A DNA stretch of 9,623 nucleotides from Thermocrinis sp. (GTDB taxonomy: Bacteria; Aquificota; Aquificia; Aquificales; Aquificaceae): the NCBI GenBank assembly GCA_009903855.1, contig WYEK01000120.1:1-9623 (forward strand), read 5' to 3'. A program made the position numbers and the translations under genes. Within the stretch, counting starts at the first letter, position 1. Each line of letters opens with the position of its first letter. Below the pieces are notes generated by a model, which saw nothing but the letters and a program-made list of their open reading frames with translations, was not told where the DNA came from and made no database searches. This document shows positions 6,592 through 9,623 of the stretch, in pieces.

Positions 6592-6971
6592 CTTACCCGT
6601 ATATTAACAGAATTTTTCAGCATTGCGTACACGCTACAATACTTTTCAACGGACAACTTTACCGCATCCTCCACCGCCTTTGGATTTATATCCTCTCCGT
6701 AGACCTCCACCTCCAGTTCTATGTCCTCATAGACCCTTGGATGCTCATCCCTCCTTCTTCCCACCACCTTTATGTTTATGTCTTGTACCTTTTGCCTCTT
6801 TTTACTGAGAATATGAGATAGATCCACCCCCATACAGCCCGCCAGGGCAACCAAAACAAGTTCCATGGGTCTGTAGCCCTCTTCTCCCACCGGGAGCTCA
6901 CCGTAAGATGTGCTCGCTGTGTAGGTATGCTCTTTTTCCGAAAGCTTTAAAGACACCCTTTTCTCTTCCAT
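6552..6971 (-). CDS. OsmC/YhfA-type hydroperoxide-reducing family protein
   Basis: A 139-residue OsmC-superfamily protein. Members of the Ohr/OsmC branches reduce organic hydroperoxides through a Cys pair; the YhfA-like branch, which this most resembles, is less well characterised. Both conserved cysteines are present: Cys46 in MELVLVALAGCMGVDL and Cys112 in SVEKYCSVYAMLK. The YhfA-type stretch DEHPRVYEDIELEVEVYG lies between them. ATG 6971 is preceded by AAGGAG at 7-base spacing. It is divergent from rubrerythrin across 254 bases, which suggests a shared peroxide-defence locus. trpA follows with a 40-base overlap, so tryptophan synthase alpha is probably made from the same transcript. The family is clear; the actual substrate is not. 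Confidence 0.92.
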   Translation of the reverse strand: MEEKRVSLKLSEKEHTYTASTSYGELPVGEEGYRPMELVLVALAGCMGVDLSHILSKKRQKVQDINIKVVGRRRDEHPRVYEDIELEVEVYGEDINPKAVEDAVKLSVEKYCSVYAMLKNSVNIRVRWKVLGKTDSEQK

Positions 6972-7021
6972 GGTTTTACTCCTTAAAATCCTTTTCTTGC
7001 GTTGCTATGGATTGTAAAACC
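6972..7021 (-). promoter_or_regulatory. Possible leader hairpin placing the osmC ribosome-binding site in a bulge
   Basis: In the minus-strand RNA, GGUUUUAC (7021-7014) is exactly complementary to GUAAAACC (6979-6972), which touches the ATG. Directly inside, AAUCC (7013-7009) pairs with GGAUU (6991-6987). The 7 unpaired bases left on the 3' side (6986-6980) hold AAGGA of the ribosome-binding site. The loop is 17 bases. The pairing is read directly; a regulatory role is inferred. The helix is AT-rich and would be weak at thermophile growth temperatures unless stabilised by a ligand, protein or extra pairing. Confidence 0.4.
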
Positions 7022-7024
7022 CTT
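7015..7024 (+). repeat. Direct repeat TAAAACCCTT, copy 1
   Basis: A perfect 10-base match to the copy at 7201-7210. This copy sits in the osmC leader and overlaps the outer arm of the possible hairpin. The core TAAAACC occurs a third time on the minus strand at 6978-6972, against the osmC start codon. It could be a shared operator half-site; this is unproven. Confidence 0.4.
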
Positions 7025-7070
7025 CCCCTCTTTAGGACTCTTTCTATTGGTCCCACAATTGGCACCCAAC

Positions 7071-7099
7071 AAGTTTTTAAAGTTTTTCACTAAGAAAAA
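7071..7099. repeat. Tandem AAGTTTTT and short inverted repeat downstream of the osmC -10 box
   Basis: AAGTTTTT occurs at 7071-7078 and again at 7080-7087 (9-base period). TTTTTC at 7083-7088 is complementary to GAAAAA at 7094-7099 across five bases. The cluster covers the predicted osmC transcription start, so it may be a protein-binding site, but such AT-rich repeats can also arise by chance. Confidence 0.35.
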
Positions 7100-7107
7100 T
7101 TATATCA
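7099..7107 (-). promoter_or_regulatory. Extended -10 promoter candidate for osmC-trpA
   Basis: The minus strand reads TGATATAAT, a perfect extended -10 element (TGnTATAAT). No good -35 hexamer lies at 17 bases, which is common for extended -10 promoters. A start near 7092 would give osmC a leader of about 120 bases containing the repeats and the possible hairpin. TACAAT at 7016-7011 (minus strand) is a weaker alternative giving a short leader. Confidence 0.45.
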
Positions 7108-7161
7108 TCTTCTAGAAACTTTTCCTTAGGCTTGTATTTTTAGAACCGCCTCTGATACCCC

Positions 7162-7190
7162 TTGACAAATGAGAAAAATTTGCATATAAT
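7162..7190 (+). promoter_or_regulatory. Consensus housekeeping-sigma promoter of rubrerythrin
   Basis: TTGACA at 7162-7167, a 17-base spacer, and TATAAT at 7185-7190 match the consensus at every position of both hexamers. Transcription should start near 7197, about 30 bases before the ATG. The spacer carries AGAAAAATT (7172-7180), also found at 7093-7101 against the osmC -10 box. Such a perfect promoter suggests high basal expression or tight repression; no known operator can be named. Confidence 0.85.
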
Positions 7191-7200
7191 ATATATTAAC

Positions 7201-7210
7201 TAAAACCCTT
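7201..7210 (+). repeat. Direct repeat TAAAACCCTT, copy 2
   Basis: This copy lies just after the predicted rubrerythrin transcription start and directly before the ribosome-binding site, a position where a bound repressor could block elongation or RNA polymerase. It matches 7015-7024 perfectly. Confidence 0.4.
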
Positions 7211-7211
7211 T

Positions 7212-7220
7212 AAGGAGGTG
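7212..7220 (+). promoter_or_regulatory. Strong ribosome-binding site of rubrerythrin
   Basis: AAGGAGGTG ends 5 bases before the ATG and is nearly fully complementary to the 16S rRNA tail. Combined with the perfect promoter, it predicts an abundant protein. Confidence 0.85.
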
Positions 7221-7225
7221 AAGCC

Positions 7226-7657
7226 ATGAGCAAGAGCCTAGCAGGTACCAAAACCTTGGAATGCCTCAAGCATGCCTTTGCAGGTGAGTCCCAAGCCAAC
7301 AGAAGGTACCTCTACTTTGCCAGAAAGGCAGACATTGAAGGGTACCCCGAGATAGCAAACATCTTTAGGGAAACCGCTGAAGGTGAAACTGGACACGCCT
7401 TCGGACACCTTGAGTTCTTGGAAAAGTACGGCGGTGGAGACCCAGCTACTGGCAAGCCCATAGGTACAATGGAGCAAAACCTGGAAGCTGCAATTGCCGG
7501 AGAGACCTACGAATACACTGAGATGTATCCGGGCTTTGCAAAGATCGCAAGGGAAGAAGGCTTTGACGACATAGCAGAGTGGTTTGAGACCCTCGCAAGG
7601 GCAGAAAAGTCCCACGCAGGAAGGTTCCAAAAGGCACTGGAAAGCCTCAAATCCTAA
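7226..7657 (+). CDS. Rubrerythrin, short form without rubredoxin domain
   Basis: Rubrerythrins are ferritin-like four-helix proteins with a diiron centre that reduce hydrogen peroxide in anaerobes and microaerophiles. All expected ligands are present in this 143-residue protein: Glu21 (AGESQANRRY), Glu54 and His57 (AEGETGHAF), Glu93 and Glu96 (AGETYEYTEMYPGF), and Glu127 and His130 (RAEKSHAGRF). The C-terminal rubredoxin domain with its two CxxC motifs is absent, as in sulerythrin-like proteins, so electrons must come from a separate rubredoxin or other donor. The one cysteine (Cys13) is not a metal ligand of the fold. The start is fixed by the strong ribosome-binding site. The gene is divergent from osmC and followed, 56 bases later, by DUF3501. 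Confidence 0.95.
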   Translation: MSKSLAGTKTLECLKHAFAGESQANRRYLYFARKADIEGYPEIANIFRETAEGETGHAFGHLEFLEKYGGGDPATGKPIGTMEQNLEAAIAGETYEYTEMYPGFAKIAREEGFDDIAEWFETLARAEKSHAGRFQKALESLKS

Positions 7658-7666
7658 ACACTCCAA

Positions 7667-7685
7667 AGGGACCCTCGCGGTCCCT
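7667..7685 (+). terminator. Hairpin between rubrerythrin and DUF3501
   Basis: AGGGACC (7667-7673) and GGTCCCT (7679-7685) form a 7-base-pair GC-rich stem with a CTCGC loop, 9 bases after the rubrerythrin stop. Only CCTTCT follows, not a T run, so it may be a leaky terminator or an mRNA 3'-end stabiliser that lowers expression of the next gene relative to rubrerythrin. Confidence 0.6.
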
Positions 7686-7713
7686 CCTTCTAACACATTA
7701 AGGGAGCGGTGAA

Positions 7714-8301
7714 ATGAAAAAAATTGAATTTGGAGAAATACTAAACATCTACGAATACGAAAAGGTAAGGGAACAAAAACGCAGAGAGATTATAGAGATA
7801 AAGAAAAAGAGAAGGCTTTTTGTGGGAGACCTTGTCCATTTGGTTTTTGAGAACAGAGACACAGTTTGGTTTCAGATTCAGGAGATGATAAGGGCGGAGA
7901 GGATGGTGAGGGCCGAAGAAATACAGCAAGAGATAGATATTTACAACGAACTCATCCCAGAAAAAAATCAACTGTCTATAACTATGTTTATAGAAATTCC
8001 AGATGAGCAAGAAAGGAAAAGACTTCTACCACAGTTGGTAGGAATTCACGACCACCTTTGGTTCCACATTGGAAACAAACACAGCATTAGGGCGGTGGCA
8101 GACGAAAGAAGCAAAGAGGACTACCAGTACGGCAAGGCAGCGGTAGTTCATTTCCTCAAGCTTAACCTGACTCCAGAACAGGTAAAGGACTTTGCAGAAT
8201 TACCCGTCAGGGTGGAGATCAATCACCCCAACTATAAGGCCATGGTAGAAATGCCAGAAGAAGTAAAGGCGGAGCTTGTAAAAGACCTCCAAAGCGAATG
8301 A
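7714..8301 (+). CDS. DUF3501 family protein
   Basis: A 195-residue soluble protein matching the DUF3501 pattern as I remember it: YEKVREQKRREIIEIKKKRR near the N-terminus, VHLVFENRDTVWFQIQEMIR (41-60), a YNELIPEKNQLSITMFIEI core (77-95), an acidic/charged middle, VVHFLKLNLTPEQV (144-157), and VRVEINHPNYKAMVEMPEEV near the end. No biochemical function is known to me. The gene follows rubrerythrin by 56 bases with no promoter of its own visible and has AGGGAG 7 bases before the ATG, so it is probably co-transcribed through the leaky hairpin. I recall DUF3501 genes often lying beside rubrerythrin and an Fe-S (heterodisulfide reductase/GlpC-like) protein gene; no such third gene is here. No cysteines and no membrane segments are present. 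Several His residues (112, 114, 118, 123) cluster and could bind metal, which is speculative. Confidence 0.8.
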   Translation: MKKIEFGEILNIYEYEKVREQKRREIIEIKKKRRLFVGDLVHLVFENRDTVWFQIQEMIRAERMVRAEEIQQEIDIYNELIPEKNQLSITMFIEIPDEQERKRLLPQLVGIHDHLWFHIGNKHSIRAVADERSKEDYQYGKAAVVHFLKLNLTPEQVKDFAELPVRVEINHPNYKAMVEMPEEVKAELVKDLQSE

Positions 8302-8307
8302 TATAAA
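8299..8307 (+). promoter_or_regulatory. Candidate extended -10 box of the lipoprotein gene
   Basis: TGATATAAA lies 8 bases before the lipoprotein ATG, and its TGA is the DUF3501 stop codon. A TTGTAA hexamer is upstream at 8276-8281, with a spacer of 20 bases that is longer than ideal. The geometry repeats that of dapA and fits a leaderless transcript, since no ribosome-binding site is present. Confidence 0.35.
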
Positions 8308-8315
8308 CTTTTTTA

Positions 8316-9068
8316 ATGCTCAGAGCCTTTTTGCTTGGGAGTGTTTTTGTATTTTTTCTCTACTCCTGTGGAATAAAGGCAAGCACCCAACCCTTACAAC
8401 CACCAATAGTGGAGATAAAACGCTTAGGAGAGGTTGTCTATCTCAGAAGCTTAGAGGGGGAGGTTATTCCTGAGGGTTTTGAAAGGAAGGAAGTGGGATG
8501 GGTTAAAAAATCTTCGCAGAGTTTTTGCTTTAAGGTTAAAAGATTGGAAGGAAAAAGCTCCAATCAGTGCGTGGGCGGGCTTTTAGAACAGGAACCTACA
8601 GTAAAGATAGACTATCAGGGAGATAAGGCAAAGGTAAGCTTTGAAGGTTTTGATAGCTACGAGCTGTACTTTAGCTTGGAAAACCCTTGGAGCGGAAAGA
8701 AAACATCCCAGGGCATTGAATTAGAAAGGGATTATGTGGAAAGGTGCTATTTTGTGGTGGGCAAAAAGGGTAAAGATTATTCAAAGCCTGTTAAGTTCTG
8801 CTTAGAACCTTTGCCCCATCCACCAATAAGGGAAGTGGAAAGGCTTGAATATAGAATTGTAGGAGATAGTGTTTATCTGCTTTGGTCCTACGAACCGGAC
8901 AGATTTTTTAAAGAGTTTGTTGTCTTTGAAGGAGACAAAGAGATAGGAACAACTACAGGGTACGTCTTTGAGCTCAAGAAGAGGGACCAGCAGACCATAT
9001 ACAGGGTCAAGGTAAGGAGTATATACGGGAAGGAAAGCAAAGGCGTTGAAGTCCTCTACAATCCGTAG
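8316..9068 (+). CDS. Lipoprotein with three fibronectin-III-like repeats
   Basis: A 250-residue exported lipoprotein of unknown function. The signal peptide is short and hydrophobic (residues 4-16) and ends in a lipobox LYSC with Cys18, followed by GIKASTQPLQPP. This resembles the CGxKGPLxPP start of small LPS-assembly-associated (LptM-like) and FN3-bearing lipoproteins. The mature part divides into three beta-rich units at about 28-90, 93-165 and 168-250. Units 1 and 3 both open with PPI.E..RL, and each unit has a closing hairpin resembling FN3 strands F and G (FCFKV, RCYFVV, IYRVKV). Units 1 and 2 each have a Cys pair there (71/85 and 144/162); unit 3 has none. There is no ribosome-binding site, and an in-frame stop lies just upstream, fixing ATG 8316. 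The last 13 bases overlap the biotin carboxylase gene. Lipid anchoring is well supported; outer-membrane location is inferred. Confidence 0.85.
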   Translation: MLRAFLLGSVFVFFLYSCGIKASTQPLQPPIVEIKRLGEVVYLRSLEGEVIPEGFERKEVGWVKKSSQSFCFKVKRLEGKSSNQCVGGLLEQEPTVKIDYQGDKAKVSFEGFDSYELYFSLENPWSGKKTSQGIELERDYVERCYFVVGKKGKDYSKPVKFCLEPLPHPPIREVERLEYRIVGDSVYLLWSYEPDRFFKEFVVFEGDKEIGTTTGYVFELKKRDQQTIYRVKVRSIYGKESKGVEVLYNP

Positions 9069-9623
9069 TAAGCAGCTATGGCGGCGGATATTGCCAAGGC
9101 TATGTTTTCTGGGTCCCTTTCGCCTTCAATTTCAAAATTGTAGGTGGGAAGTTTTTCCTCTAAGAACCTTATTCCAAAGTACCCGCTCCTGAAATCTGGG
9201 TCCCTGATGATCTGCCTGTGGAGGGGTATGTTGGTGGGAACACCACGAATTATAAACTCGTCTATGGCCCTTTTGCCTCTTGCTAAAAGTCTTTCCCAGG
9301 TTAGGGCCCACACGCTTAGCTTGGCGATCATAGAGTCATAGTAGGGTGGTATCACATAGTCCTTATACACACCTGCATCCATACGCACACCAGGTCCTCC
9401 GGGGGAGTAATAGGCGGTTATCTTTCCCGGTGCGGGCGCAAAGTTTCTCTTTGGGTCTTCTGCATTTATTCTAAACTCCATGGCGTAGCCCCTGAAGGCG
9501 ATCTCGTTCTGCGTAAAGGGTAAGGGCTCTCCCATGGCAACCCTTATCATGGTTTCCACTATGTCTATGCCAGTAACCATCTCCGTTATGGTGTGTTCCA
9601 CCTGGAGGCGTGTGTTCATTTCT
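9056..9623 (-). CDS. Biotin carboxylase subunit (acetyl-CoA/pyruvate/2-oxoglutarate carboxylase type), N-terminal part missing
   Basis: The frame stays open to the right edge, reading EMNTRLQVEH, the active-site motif of biotin carboxylases (Glu, Asn and Arg that bind metal and bicarbonate), so the ATG at 9619 is internal and about 285 residues are outside. The enzyme carboxylates biotin on a carrier protein with ATP and bicarbonate. Other marks are EFRINAEDP, APAPGKITAYYSPGGPGVRMD, PPYYDSMIAKLSVWA, and a C-terminal domain ending in ALAISAAIAAYYGL. The tail is about 25 residues longer than in E. coli AccC. It resembles pyruvate carboxylase A-type and Hydrogenobacter 2-oxoglutarate carboxylase small subunits (CfiB), the latter serving the reductive TCA cycle. 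I cannot decide between these from the fragment, so no symbol is given. No partner carboxyltransferase/biotin-carrier gene lies downstream. Confidence 0.93.
   Translation of the reverse strand, partial: EMNTRLQVEHTITEMVTGIDIVETMIRVAMGEPLPFTQNEIAFRGYAMEFRINAEDPKRNFAPAPGKITAYYSPGGPGVRMDAGVYKDYVIPPYYDSMIAKLSVWALTWERLLARGKRAIDEFIIRGVPTNIPLHRQIIRDPDFRSGYFGIRFLEEKLPTYNFEIEGERDPENIALAISAAIAAYYGL

Noticed and set aside
7083..7099. TTTTTC/GAAAAA inverted repeat as a terminator
   Set aside because: The stem is six mostly A-T pairs, no gene ends here, and it overlaps a likely promoter, so it is listed only as a repeat.
7186..7200. Possible PerR-type box in the AT-rich stretch at the rubrerythrin -10
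   Set aside because: About 10 of 14 positions fit, but the stretch is almost pure A/T and lacks the dyad symmetry, so the match is not informative.
7238..7696. 152-residue open frame antisense to rubrerythrin
   Set aside because: It mirrors strong codon bias of the sense gene, has a Cys/Phe-rich composition without family motifs, and shows no sensible start signal.
1..9623. CRISPR array, insertion sequence, prophage, tRNA or toxin-antitoxin genes
   Set aside because: No regularly spaced repeats, transposase-like or integrase-like proteins, cloverleaf sequences or small paired toxin genes were seen; the coding space is filled by recognisable chromosomal genes.

Overview
The window looks like part of the chromosome of a thermophilic bacterium, most likely the Aquificales (Hydrogenobacter / Thermocrinis / Aquifex group). 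The support is indirect: proteins rich in Lys/Glu/Arg, heavy use of AGG/AGA and ATA codons, almost no spacer DNA, operons mixing unrelated pathways, and a biotin carboxylase whose C-terminal tail resembles the 2-oxoglutarate/pyruvate carboxylase subunits of that group. No mobile element, CRISPR array, tRNA or rRNA is visible. Two genes are cut by the window edges: thiD at the left and a biotin carboxylase gene at the right.

Left part (1-4067). The end of thiD runs rightward and meets, tail to tail, a leftward five-gene run that reads dapA, a four-helix DUF4149-like membrane protein gene, an aminopropyltransferase gene (speE), glyQ, ridA. Every junction is an overlap or a gap of at most 2 bases, so the run is almost certainly one operon. 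It mixes lysine/diaminopimelate synthesis, polyamine synthesis, glycine tRNA charging and removal of reactive enamines.

Middle (4068-6971). A 30-base divergent spacer separates dapA from nadE (glutamine-dependent NAD+ synthetase). nadE converges on trpA, and a perfect inverted repeat starts exactly at the nadE stop codon inside the 23-base overlap. trpA lies behind an osmC/yhfA-type gene and overlaps it by 40 bases.

Right part (6972-9623). The only sizeable spacer (254 bases) lies between two divergent genes for peroxide-type defence: osmC leftward, and a short rubrerythrin without a rubredoxin domain rightward. The rubrerythrin promoter is a perfect -35/-10 match. A DUF3501 gene follows, then a lipoprotein gene with three fibronectin-III-like repeats that converges on the biotin carboxylase gene.

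Most of the window is housekeeping. The parts most worth a second look are: (a) the osmC/rubrerythrin spacer, with shared short repeats and a leader in which the osmC ribosome-binding site falls in the bulge of a possible hairpin; (b) the rubrerythrin-DUF3501 pair, whose second member has no known function; (c) the genes without a ribosome-binding site, each with a -10-like hexamer 7-8 bases before its ATG, which suggests leaderless mRNAs; (d) the repeat-built lipoprotein with regularly placed cysteine pairs. I did not find clear evidence of a wholly new multi-gene system.
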